Assembly: GCF_000317595.1 (NCBI RefSeq)
Contig: NZ_AEJC01000492.1
Span: 1-39,012 of the forward strand
Reading direction: 5' to 3'
DNA: 39,012 nucleotides
Source: Streptomyces ipomoeae 91-03
GTDB taxonomy: Bacteria; Actinomycetota; Actinomycetes; Streptomycetales; Streptomycetaceae
The notes beneath the pieces were generated by a model that saw nothing but the letters and a program-made list of their open reading frames with translations, had not been told where the DNA came from and ran no database searches. The translations under genes and the position numbers were made by a program. The stretch's first letter is position 1. Each line of letters opens with the position of its first letter. Of the stretch, positions 1 to 8,176 are shown one piece after another.

Positions 1-8
1 GTCCGGAG

Positions 9-44
9 TCAGCCGAACCGCTGCGTCATCAGCCGAACTGCTGC
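9..44. repeat. 20-bp tandem duplication at the stop codon of the DUF2637 gene
   Basis: A 16-bp sequence beginning TCAGCCGAAC occurs at 9-24 and again at 29-44 with one mismatch, a period of 20 bp. The inner copy holds the last codons and stop of the minus-strand DUF2637 gene, so the outer copy repeats the gene's 3' end, including the stop, in its downstream flank. It looks like slippage or duplication rather than a functional site. Confidence 0.6.
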
Positions 45-1084
45 TCAAGGTCCTTGAGCTTGCGCTCAAGGGAGTCGAGCCGCGGCAGGGCCATGGTGTC
101 GTCCTCCGCGGTGAGGTCGACGGTGATCGACTTGTCACCACCGTTGCGCACGGGCTGCAGGGAGGGACGGGTACGTACGGGCAGCTGCTCCGGCGTCGAT
201 ATGGCAGGCTCCGAGGCCACCTGGGCCGCGGGCACGCGCTCCACGGTGGTGTCCACCTGGCGCCCGCCACCGCCACCGCCGCCGCGACCGGGCAGACCCC
301 GGTGGCCACGGCTGATCGCCTTGAGATGGGCGCGCTCCAGGCGCTCCTGCTCACGCTTGCGCGAGCGGTTCTCCTGCTTTATGCGCTTGTCCTCGCGTAC
401 CTCGTCCACAGCCTCGTCCAGGCTGCGCACGCCCTCCAGCAGCATCAGCGACCAGGCCTTGTACGTCTCGCGCGGGGCCCGCAGCCAGCGGACGACACGG
501 ATCTGCGGCAGCGGACGCGGCACGAGGCCCTGCTCGCGCAGCGCGGCCCGGCGGGTCTGCTTCAGCGCGCGGTCGAAGAGCACCGCGGCGGACATGGACA
601 TGCCTGCGAAGAACTGCGGGGCGCCGTCGTGGCCGAGACCCCTGGGCGCGTGCACCCAGTTGAACCAGGCCGCCGCACCCGCGAACGTCCACACGAGTAT
701 GCGTGAGCCGAGGGCCGCGTCACCGTGGCTGGCCTCGCGCACCGCGAGCACCGAACAGAACATGGCGGCGCCGTCCAGGCCGAACGGAACCAGGTACTGC
801 CACCCGTTGGTGAGGCCCAGGTTCTGTTCGCCGAAGCCGACCAGGCCGCGGAAGGAGAGCGCGGCGGCGACCGCGGCACAGCAGAAGAGGAGGATGTAGG
901 AGGCGGTGCCGTAGAGGGCCTCCTTGCGCCTGCGACGCTCCTCGCTGCGTTCCCACGAATCCTCGGTCTTAGCGTGCTCCCCGGAGCGCTTGCCGCGCGC
1001 GAGCACCGCCACCGCCGCCAGCATGCCCAGGAGCAGTACGGCGCCCGGAAGCAGCCAGTTCAGCGATATGTCGGTCAATCTCAT
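29..1084 (-). CDS. DUF2637 domain membrane protein (SpdB2-like)
   Basis: A 351-residue integral membrane protein. I see an N-terminal membrane segment at about residues 9-28, a charged loop, and four further hydrophobic segments at about 58-80, 98-118, 128-146 and 155-175. A long cytoplasmic tail follows, with a Lys/Arg/Glu-rich coiled coil near 225-255, a run of eight glycines, and a final short amphipathic coil ending in EQQFG. The layout fits DUF2637 proteins, which are related to the SpdB spread proteins of actinobacterial mobile elements but are also common as fixed chromosomal genes. The ATG at 1084 is chosen because AAGGGA lies about seven bases upstream; a start at 1135 would add an unlikely hydrophilic leader. 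No conjugation or integration genes are visible beside it, so a transfer role is not supported here. Function unknown. Confidence 0.75.
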   Translation of the reverse strand: MRLTDISLNWLLPGAVLLLGMLAAVAVLARGKRSGEHAKTEDSWERSEERRRRKEALYGTASYILLFCCAAVAAALSFRGLVGFGEQNLGLTNGWQYLVPFGLDGAAMFCSVLAVREASHGDAALGSRILVWTFAGAAAWFNWVHAPRGLGHDGAPQFFAGMSMSAAVLFDRALKQTRRAALREQGLVPRPLPQIRVVRWLRAPRETYKAWSLMLLEGVRSLDEAVDEVREDKRIKQENRSRKREQERLERAHLKAISRGHRGLPGRGGGGGGGRQVDTTVERVPAAQVASEPAISTPEQLPVRTRPSLQPVRNGGDKSITVDLTAEDDTMALPRLDSLERKLKDLEQQFG

Positions 1085-1414
1085 CAGGGGTCCCTTGCAT
1101 TGGGATAGGGCGTAACGCCCGCCATAGTGGCCCAATCCTCGCGGCCCTCAGGGGGTTTCGGGGCAAGAGACCGCCAAAGAAGTGCAATGAGTGACGCATG
1201 ACGGCATTCTGCTCGAACTACCGCGCGAGGGACGGGAGTTGAGTGCGAGTGAGATTACCCGTTCGAGTGGTTCCACGGAAAGTTCCTGCGACAAGTGAGG
1301 AATTTGTGAACCACCTGTAACCCGACGAGGGTCCCACCCGGAGTGGATCTTACGGCACATGCCCCGGGCGATCGCCGGGGGGTCGTTCGGCAGTGCCGTG
1401 GGGAGAAGGGGGTG
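1085..1414. other. Intergenic stretch with one hairpin
   Basis: About 330 bases between two minus-strand genes. It should hold the promoter of the DUF2637 gene. The only structure I recognise is the GC hairpin near the end of the FhuF-like gene. A 70-codon frame at 1148-1360 on the minus strand has no recognisable product. Confidence 0.5.
1362..1380 (-). terminator. Possible hairpin terminator after the FhuF-like gene
   Basis: CCCCGG and CCGGGG arms surround a 7-base loop, 35 bases beyond the stop codon of the minus-strand FhuF-like gene. There is no U tract, which is usual for GC-rich actinobacteria. Confidence 0.4.
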
Positions 1415-2281
1415 TCAACCGGTGGCGGCGGCCGTCAGCCTGGCGATCCGCTCCGCCTCGCAGGTGCGCGGACAGGTGACACAGGTGTCCTCCGGCTCCA
1501 GCGTGTAGAACATGCAGCAGCTCGCCCGGTCGCGGGTGGACAGTGACTCACCGTTCGGGCCGGTCAGTTCACGGAACCCCGCGGAGCCCACGTACGGCCG
1601 GGTCGCGCCCGGCAGCAACAGCTCCAGCTCGCGCCGGCACCGCTCCTGCTCGTCCGTGCCGAGGAGTTCGGCGATGTACCAGATCCCCTCGACCACCTCG
1701 TCGGTCGCCATGCCCCACAACGCGCGTCCCCGCCGTCGCATACGTGGCCCGAAGCCGCCGAGGACCGGCTCTATGTGCTCGGCGAACGCCGCCCGCACCT
1801 CGGCCCGCAGCGCCTCCTCGTCCGGCACCGTCCGGGCCCCCGGCGCACCGGCGGCCGGGTCGCCCGGCAGGCAGCTGAACGTTTCCCCGCGCACCACCAG
1901 GCGGCTCTCCTCCCGATGGAACGCCACATGCTCGGCCGGGAACCGCGGCACCCGGCGCTCCAGGAACCAGGGCACCGTGAACAGCAGGCAGGCGTACCAG
2001 GCGTACCGGTGCAGTCCGAAGGTCGCCACGACGTCCGGGCGCCCCTTCTGGCCGTGGTCCCGAAGTATCTGGGCCTCGTCCCACGCCAGGAACCCGTCCA
2101 ACTCGGCGTCGGCCGCCGCGAGCCCGGCCGCCGTAACCCACCCCTCACCTTCGGGCAATGGATCAGTGAGGGAGAGTTCTGTCACGCTCATCACCGGCAG
2201 TACCTCGGTGAGACGGGCGTACGCCGCCGACATGGGCGACGTGCGCGAACCGGGTGCCGGAGCCGGTGCTGAAAGAGGCAT
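1415..2281 (-). CDS. FhuF-like (2Fe-2S) ferric-siderophore reductase
   Basis: 288 residues, close to the usual size of the family. The C-terminus carries adjacent cysteines, then ten residues, then CVTC: the C-C-x10-C-x2-C arrangement that binds the [2Fe-2S] cluster in FhuF and related siderophore-iron reductases. These cytoplasmic enzymes release iron from imported ferric siderophores by reducing Fe(III). The body is otherwise typical and has no signal peptide. The start at 2281 is an ATG; an internal ATG at 2233 is an alternative. An iron-box-like palindrome lies 30 bases upstream, so repression by a DmdR/IdeR-type regulator under iron sufficiency is likely. No siderophore synthesis or uptake genes are adjacent, so it appears to be a stand-alone gene. 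Confidence 0.85.
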   Translation of the reverse strand: MPLSAPAPAPGSRTSPMSAAYARLTEVLPVMSVTELSLTDPLPEGEGWVTAAGLAAADAELDGFLAWDEAQILRDHGQKGRPDVVATFGLHRYAWYACLLFTVPWFLERRVPRFPAEHVAFHREESRLVVRGETFSCLPGDPAAGAPGARTVPDEEALRAEVRAAFAEHIEPVLGGFGPRMRRRGRALWGMATDEVVEGIWYIAELLGTDEQERCRRELELLLPGATRPYVGSAGFRELTGPNGESLSTRDRASCCMFYTLEPEDTCVTCPRTCEAERIARLTAAATG

Positions 2282-2310
2282 ACGGAGACCGCCGTTTCAC
2301 CATCGCTGCC

Positions 2311-2330
2311 AAGTAAGGCTTACCTTACCC
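2311..2330 (-). promoter_or_regulatory. Iron box (DmdR/IdeR-type operator)
   Basis: The core AAGGCTTACCTT fits the AGGCTnACCT centre of actinobacterial iron boxes and is flanked by further matching bases (GTAAGG ... CCTTAC). It sits just upstream of the FhuF-like reductase, where such a site is expected. The regulator itself is not in the window. Confidence 0.7.
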
Positions 2331-2482
2331 GTGATGGTCGAGGTTTGAACTGAGCGCATGTACGCCTATGGTGCTTTACGACCGGTAACAACCCCAGTAG
2401 TGACCTAAGCGCCCCATGTACTACTCGGATCTGTTGCTCGGCCGACTTGCCCGTACACCCGACTCGGCTCGCAGGAGGACCC

Positions 2483-3355
2483 GTGAACCAGGCCGGACCG
2501 CGCCCATCCGCTGCCGCGGCCTATCGAGTGCCTGCGCAGCCCGGGGTCGCCGACGTGGACCGGGAGCGGGGGCGGGGCGCCACCGCGGCGGGCGACGCGA
2601 GCGCGGTACGCCGTGACCTGGCCCAGGCGACCGATGCCGACGCCGCCAGGGGGGAACACACCCACAGCGAGACGCCGATTCCCCTTCCCCGGAGTACGGC
2701 GGGCCCTGGCCCGGCGGATGCGCAGGGGCGGCCGGTCGTGCAGCGGGCCTCGGTGCGGGGGCAGATCCTCGACGCGCTGCGGGCCGCTCTCGCCGCCGGG
2801 GAGTTGACGCCGGGCGAGGTGTACTCGGCGCCCGCGCTCGGTGAGCAGTTCGGGGTTTCCGCCACGCCGGTCCGCGAGGCCATGCAGCAACTGGCCATCG
2901 AGGGCGCGGTCGAGGTCGTACCCAACCGGGGGTTCCGTGTCGTGCGGCGCGGGGCGCGTGAGCTGGCCGAGCTCGCGGAGGTGCGGGCGTTGCTCCAGGT
3001 GCCGGTGATCCTGCGGCTCGCGCGTACGCTGCTGGCCGACCGCTGGGCCGAGCTGCGGCCGCTGGCGGAGGAGACGGCTCGGGCCGCCTCCTCCGGGTGC
3101 CGGGCCACGTACGGCGAGGCCGATCGTGCGTTCCACCGGGGGATGCTGGCCCTGGCCGGGAACGAGCAACTGGTGCAGATCGCCGACGACTTGCATCGCC
3201 GGACCCAGCTGCCGCTCAGCGCCGGGTCGGTGGCCGGGACGCGGCTTGAGCTGTTGGCGGACGCGGCGGAGCACATCGCGTTGCTGGACGCGTTGATGGC
3301 GGGGGATCTCGAGGCGGTGGAATGCCTCATGGGTAATCACTTCGGCGGGGCGTAG
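2483..3355 (+). CDS. GntR-family regulator with FCD ligand-binding domain
   Basis: 290 residues from a GTG preceded by GGAGGA four bases upstream; an in-frame TTG at 2447 would lie before that ribosome site. The first 85 or so residues are a Pro/Ala/Arg-rich, probably disordered extension, longer than usual. A winged helix-turn-helix follows (about 88-155, including FGVSATPVREAMQQLA and a wing with NRGFRVV). The rest is the all-helical FCD domain, with the D-x2-FH pattern (DRAFH) and a late H-x-A-L-L-DAL helix. FCD members bind carboxylic acids or similar metabolites and repress catabolic genes. It is convergent with the next gene, so its targets cannot be read from position. Confidence 0.88.
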   Translation: MNQAGPRPSAAAAYRVPAQPGVADVDRERGRGATAAGDASAVRRDLAQATDADAARGEHTHSETPIPLPRSTAGPGPADAQGRPVVQRASVRGQILDALRAALAAGELTPGEVYSAPALGEQFGVSATPVREAMQQLAIEGAVEVVPNRGFRVVRRGARELAELAEVRALLQVPVILRLARTLLADRWAELRPLAEETARAASSGCRATYGEADRAFHRGMLALAGNEQLVQIADDLHRRTQLPLSAGSVAGTRLELLADAAEHIALLDALMAGDLEAVECLMGNHFGGA

Positions 3356-3398
3356 GGCAGGCGAGCCGACGCCGTAGGGGCTGTGCGCCGTTGTCGGC

Positions 3399-3437
3399 TG
3401 TCGGTCGTCGGTCGTCGGTCGTCGGTCGTCGGTCGTC
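3399..3437. repeat. 7-bp microsatellite (GTCGGTC)n
   Basis: Five or so perfect head-to-tail copies of a 7-bp unit, GTCGGTC, lie in the gap between two convergent genes. A 7-bp unit would shift frame, so it is unlikely to be coding. Confidence 0.85.
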
Positions 3438-3455
3438 TGTGGCCGGTCGCGCCCA

Positions 3456-3470
3456 CGCGGCGGAGCCGCG
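3456..3470. terminator. Hairpin between convergent genes
   Basis: CGCGGC and GCCGCG arms are separated by GGA. The position between the convergent GntR gene and helical-repeat gene suggests a bidirectional transcription stop, though such GCGGCGGAGCCGC elements are common in streptomycete genomes. Confidence 0.45.
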
Positions 3471-3544
3471 CGTGTGACAGGCCCGAGCCCGTTGAGGGCG
3501 CGGCCCTTACTGTCCGGCGCGGCCCCGGCCGTCCTCCCCGGCCC

Positions 3545-4318
3545 TCACGCCGTCGCGGCCGGTGGCGCCAGTTGCCGTGACAGCCATGTCGGTACGCCAC
3601 CCAGGAGACGGAAGAGACGGCGGGCCTCCTCGCGGAGACGGGAGGCCTCGGGCTCGGGTTCGGCGTCGGCCAGGGAGGCGAGGGCGGGGGCCGTGCCGAC
3701 CAGATAGCCCAGTTCCTCCCGGATGCGCAGGGACTCGGCGAAGCCGTGGCGGGCCTCGGCCAACTCACCTTCGTGGAGGGCGAGTCCGGCGAGGTGACGC
3801 CAGGTGAAGGACTGCAGGAGAAGGTCGCCGTGGGCGGTCGCGCCGGCGTGGGCGCGGCGGTAGGCGGCGCGGGCGGCCTGCGGGGCGCGGGCGAGGTTCT
3901 CGGCGATCAGGCCCCGGCGGAAGTCGAGTTGGGCCCGGCCGGGCGCGCCCGGGGGGATCAGCGCGGCGGTTCGGCCGAGCGCGGCGGGAGCCTCGTCGGC
4001 CCGGTCCCGTACGCCGAACAGCGTCGCCGCGTACGCCAACTGGCCGCGCTCGCAGGCCGCCGCGCCCCGCTCCTCGTCGCTGCGGGCCAGTGCCTCGGCC
4101 GTGCGCAGCGCGTCCTCGGCCTCCTCCCAGCCCTGCTCGGTGTAGAGACAGCGCTCGACGAGCAAGGCGGTCCGCTGGAGCGAGGCCTGTGGAGTGACGG
4201 GTTCGAGCAGCGCGGCCGCGTCGGCCCAGCAGGCGCGTGAGCGCAGCCGCCATACCGCGGTCTGGAGTGGATCGTCGCTGGAGGTCGTTCCGTTACCAGA
4301 CATGGCGGTATGCGCCAC
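3545..4318 (-). CDS. Helical-repeat (TPR-like) protein of unknown function
   Basis: 257 residues, soluble, Ala/Arg/Glu-rich and predicted almost wholly helical. Paired helices of about 34 residues (for example around WEEAEDALRTAEALA and the R-A-x2-A-Y-R-RAH segment) look like divergent tetratricopeptide repeats, but no catalytic motif is visible. The GTG at 4318 is preferred because GGAGGG lies six bases upstream; the ATG at 4303 lacks a ribosome site. It is transcribed toward the GntR gene and is followed upstream by the PucR-type regulator on the same strand, about 150 bases away. A scaffold or regulatory role is possible; I cannot assign one. Confidence 0.7.
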   Translation of the reverse strand: MAHTAMSGNGTTSSDDPLQTAVWRLRSRACWADAAALLEPVTPQASLQRTALLVERCLYTEQGWEEAEDALRTAEALARSDEERGAAACERGQLAYAATLFGVRDRADEAPAALGRTAALIPPGAPGRAQLDFRRGLIAENLARAPQAARAAYRRAHAGATAHGDLLLQSFTWRHLAGLALHEGELAEARHGFAESLRIREELGYLVGTAPALASLADAEPEPEASRLREEARRLFRLLGGVPTWLSRQLAPPAATA

Positions 4319-4469
4319 GTTGCCCTCCCCGAGCACGCCGTTGAGCCTTAGGTGGTGGCGGCATCTCAGCATGAATCACCGGGCTCGGCCAAGGGGGTGG
4401 GTGAAGGAATTCACAAAGTCATGGGGTGCGGGCGGCGCACGACGATCTTCGTCCACAACCCCCTTGACC

Positions 4470-6146
4470 TCAGCTCATGCGCAGCGCCAGGAAGAAGTCG
4501 AGCTTGTCCTCCAGACGGGAGAGGTCTCGGCTTGTCAACTGCTCGATGCGGCCCACCCGGTAGCGCAGCGTGTTGACGTGCAGATGGAGGCGGGCGGCGC
4601 AGCGGGTCCAGGAGCCGTCGCAGTCCAGGAAGGCCTCCAGGGTGGGGATCAGTTCGGCGCGGTGGCGGCGGTCGTAGTCGCGGAGGGGGTCGAGGAGGCG
4701 GGCGGTGAAGGCGCGGCGGACGTCGTCGGGGACGAACGGGAGCAGGAGGACGTGGGAGGCCAGCTCCTGGTGGCCTGCGGCGCACACCCGCCCGGCGCGC
4801 GCCGCGGCCACCCGGCGTGCGTGCCGGGCCTCCTCCAGGGCGCCGCGCAGTCCCTCGGCGGAGTGCACGGCCGCGCTGACGCCGAGGGTGAGCCGTCCGT
4901 CGTCGTCGAGGCCGGCCGACAGCGGGTCCCGTACGGCCGCGAGGAGAGTGTCGGCGTGGACGCCCGTCTCGGAGCCGTCGTGCTCGGAGGAGACCGCCGG
5001 GAGGGGGACGAGAGCGATGGCCTCCTCGCCGGTGTGGGCGACGGCGATCCGGTCGGAGTGCTCGGGGCCCGTCGCCAGCGGGTCCACCAGGACCTCCTCC
5101 AGCAGGGCCTGGGCGATCGGGCCGGTGCCCGGTTCGCCGCCGTCCCACTCGACCCGTGCCACGACCACCTGCCAGTGCGGCGCCGCCCCCAGGCCGGGCA
5201 GCAGCACCGGCGCGGCCACCCGCAGCCGGGCCGCGATCTCGGCCGGGGCCGCCCCCGCCTGCACCAGCTCAAGGACCTCCTGGGCGAGCCGTCGCCGTAC
5301 CGTACGGGCCGCGTCGCGGCGGTCCCGCTCGATCGCGATCAGCTGGGTGACGCCGTGCAGCAGGTCGAGCCGCTCGGCGGCCCAGTCCCCGGCGTCGGCC
5401 TCGACCGCGAGCAGCCAGTCGGACAGCACGGTCTCGCGCACGTCACGGGCGGCGGTGTTCGCGTCACGGCCCGTGCGGCTGATCGGGAAGAGCGAGTACG
5501 TCGTCGCACCGACGGTCACCCGGTACGGGCCCCGCCGTCCCGTGCGGGTCGACGCCAGGTGCTCGCCGGCCAGATGCGCGCACAGCGCGGGTGGCAGCGG
5601 GGGCCCTGCGACCTTCGGGCCCGCGATCAGCCGGCCGGTGGGGGAGAGGACCCAGGCCCTGAGGTCCAGGTCGGAGCCGAGCAGGTCGAGGACGACATCG
5701 GGGCCGCCGCCCGCCGGGCCGGAGGTCATCATCCGGCGGTGGCGGTCCACCACGGCCGCCAGGTCCCCGGCGCGCTCGCCCGAGACCTGCCGTACGACGT
5801 GCTCGGTGATCGTCGCGAAGGCCACCGACTCGTTGACCGCGAACAGCGGCAGCCGGTGCCGGGCGCAGGCCACGATCAGGTCCTCGGGGATGTCGCCCAG
5901 CTCCGCCTCGCCGGCGGCGAGCGCCGCGACCCCGGCGCCGACCAGGATCCGTACGAAGGGCTCGGAGTCGGCGGCGCCCCGGCGCCAGGCCAGGCCCGTG
6001 AGGACCAGCTCGCCGCCGGAGAGATAGCGGCTGGGGTCCCGCAGGTCGGTGGTCATCACACCGCGCACGGTGCGGTCCAGCTCGTCCTCGCCGCCGAGCA
6101 GCCGCAACCCCAGCGCGTCGGTGTCCAGCAGTGCGCGCAGGCGCAT
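4470..6146 (-). CDS. PucR-family transcriptional regulator
   Basis: 558 residues. The first 125 or so form the PucR N-terminal sensory domain (opening MRLRALLDTDALGLRLLGG). A central GGDEF-like region follows, and the last 60 residues are the PucR-type helix-turn-helix (DGSWTRCAARLHLHVNTLRY, then RIEQLT). PucR of Bacillus controls purine catabolism, and relatives govern ureide, GABA and purine genes. This gene is divergent from a xanthine dehydrogenase operon, so regulation of that operon is the natural inference. The ATG at 6146 begins exactly at the conserved domain start; the ribosome site is weak, and upstream codons give a non-conserved Pro/Arg-rich sequence. Confidence 0.88.
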   Translation of the reverse strand: MRLRALLDTDALGLRLLGGEDELDRTVRGVMTTDLRDPSRYLSGGELVLTGLAWRRGAADSEPFVRILVGAGVAALAAGEAELGDIPEDLIVACARHRLPLFAVNESVAFATITEHVVRQVSGERAGDLAAVVDRHRRMMTSGPAGGGPDVVLDLLGSDLDLRAWVLSPTGRLIAGPKVAGPPLPPALCAHLAGEHLASTRTGRRGPYRVTVGATTYSLFPISRTGRDANTAARDVRETVLSDWLLAVEADAGDWAAERLDLLHGVTQLIAIERDRRDAARTVRRRLAQEVLELVQAGAAPAEIAARLRVAAPVLLPGLGAAPHWQVVVARVEWDGGEPGTGPIAQALLEEVLVDPLATGPEHSDRIAVAHTGEEAIALVPLPAVSSEHDGSETGVHADTLLAAVRDPLSAGLDDDGRLTLGVSAAVHSAEGLRGALEEARHARRVAAARAGRVCAAGHQELASHVLLLPFVPDDVRRAFTARLLDPLRDYDRRHRAELIPTLEAFLDCDGSWTRCAARLHLHVNTLRYRVGRIEQLTSRDLSRLEDKLDFFLALRMS

Positions 6147-6582
6147 TCTCGTCGCCGCCGTTCCTGTGTCGTCTTGTCCTGGAGATGTCTCGTTGTCTTG
6201 GAGATGTCTCGAAATCAACGGTCGGTTCGCCCGGGGGGCGTGCTCATGACTTCCGGGAGAGGGTGGGTTCGAAAGGCCGGGAGCAGGCCCGGGCGGTGGC
6301 CTGGGACTTTCGGAGCCTGCCCTCGGGGCCCCGACTGTGCCCTGGATGTTTCCAGGCGAAAACAAGGAGGTTTCTGGTGGTCTCCGTTCATATGAATCTA
6401 CAAGATACGCCCCCTGGCCAGCCAACTCCTTCATGTCTTCCGTGACTGACCGGGGCGGAGCGCGGCGCTGTGTACTGACGTCGGACCACGTGAACAGAGC
6501 ATGGACGAGCCGGGCCCGCCGCACACGATCTGGCTCAAACGGAACTGCTCCGAGACGACAGAGACGAAGAAGAGAGCCGGTC
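6147..6582. promoter_or_regulatory. Divergent promoter region between PucR and the xanthine dehydrogenase operon
   Basis: 436 bases without a gene. Besides the tandem 19-bp element it holds a perfect 10-bp palindrome, TTCATATGAA, at 6387-6396. I cannot place -35/-10 boxes with confidence. Confidence 0.5.
6174..6211. promoter_or_regulatory. Two tandem 19-bp elements, candidate PucR operator
   Basis: The 19-mer starting TTGTCCTGGAGATG and ending TCTCG at 6174-6192 is repeated immediately at 6193-6211 with one change. Each copy holds the inverted repeat GAGA-TG-TCTC. The pair lies 28 bases upstream of the PucR start, in the gap shared with the xanthine dehydrogenase operon. Confidence 0.6.
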
Positions 6583-7481
6583 ATGGACTTCCTTCGCCCC
6601 GCCAGTTGGGAGGAGGCGCTCGCTGCGAAGGCCGAGCACACCACCGCTGTACCGATCGCCGGCGGCACCGATGTGATGGTCGAGATCAACTTCGACCACC
6701 GTCGGCCCGAATATCTGCTCGACCTGAACCGCATCGGTGATCTCTACGAGTGGGAGGTCGGCGAGGAAACGGTTCGGCTGGGCGCGTCCGTCCCGTACAC
6801 CCGGATCATGGAGAACCTCCGCGCCGAACTGCCCGGACTCGCCCTGGCCTCGCACACGGTGGCATCCCCGCAGATCCGCAACCGCGGCGGCGTCGGCGGC
6901 AACCTCGGCACCGCCTCCCCGGCCGGCGACGCCCACCCGGCCCTCCTCGCGGCGGGCGCCCAGGTGGAAGTCGAGTCCGTAAGGGGCTCCCGGCTCATCC
7001 CCATCGACGACTTCTACACCGGCGTGAAGCGCAACGCCCTCGCCCCCGACGAGCTGATCCGCGCCGTGCACATCAAGAAGGCGGACGGGCCGCAGCAGTA
7101 CTCGAAGGTCGGTACGCGCAACGCGATGGTCATCGCGGTGTGCGCGTTCGGCCTGGCCCTGCACCCCGGGACGCGGACGGTCCGCACCGGCATCGGCTCG
7201 GCCGCGCCGACCCCGATCCGCGCCAAGGCCGCCGAGGAGTTCCTCAACGCGGCGCTCGCCGAGGGCGGCTTCTGGGAGAACGGAAGGATCGTCACTCCTT
7301 CGGTCGCCAAGCAGTTCGCCGAGCTGTGCGCCGCCGCCTGCAACCCCATCGACGACGTCCGGGGCACCGCGAGCTACCGCCGCCACGCGGTGGGCGTCAT
7401 GGCCCGCCGGACCCTGATGTGGGCCTGGGAGTCGTACCGCGGCACCGACCGCGCCTCGCGTCAGAAGGGGAGTGCCGCGTA

Positions 7482-7482
<1 letters not shown>
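6583..7482 (+). CDS. Xanthine dehydrogenase family, FAD-binding subunit
   Basis: 299 residues, the usual size for the medium subunit of the xanthine dehydrogenase/CO dehydrogenase family. It starts MDFLRPASWEEAL; the FAD-pyrophosphate loop is seen as IAGGTDVMVEI near residue 25, and the second FAD motif as RNRGGVGGNLGTASPAGD near residue 102. The C-terminal domain is complete. It passes electrons from the Fe-S subunit through FAD to NAD+ during hypoxanthine or xanthine oxidation. The ATG at 6583 follows an AGAGAG-type ribosome site. Its stop overlaps the next start by one base (TAATG), so the subunits are translationally coupled. Confidence 0.92.
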
Positions 7483-8174
<692 letters not shown>

Positions 8175-8176
8175 GC

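Noticed and set aside
29..1084. Integrative conjugative element suggested by the DUF2637/SpdB-like protein
   Set aside because: No integrase, replication, Tra or attachment-site signal in the window; the domain is also common in chromosomal proteins.
1148..1360. 70-codon minus-strand frame upstream of the FhuF gene end
   Set aside because: No family, no ribosome site and no codon bias typical of genes.
4194..6395. A 733-codon plus-strand open frame
   Set aside because: It is antisense to the PucR-type regulator, which has clear domains and a helix-turn-helix; the plus-strand translation is low-complexity and matches nothing.
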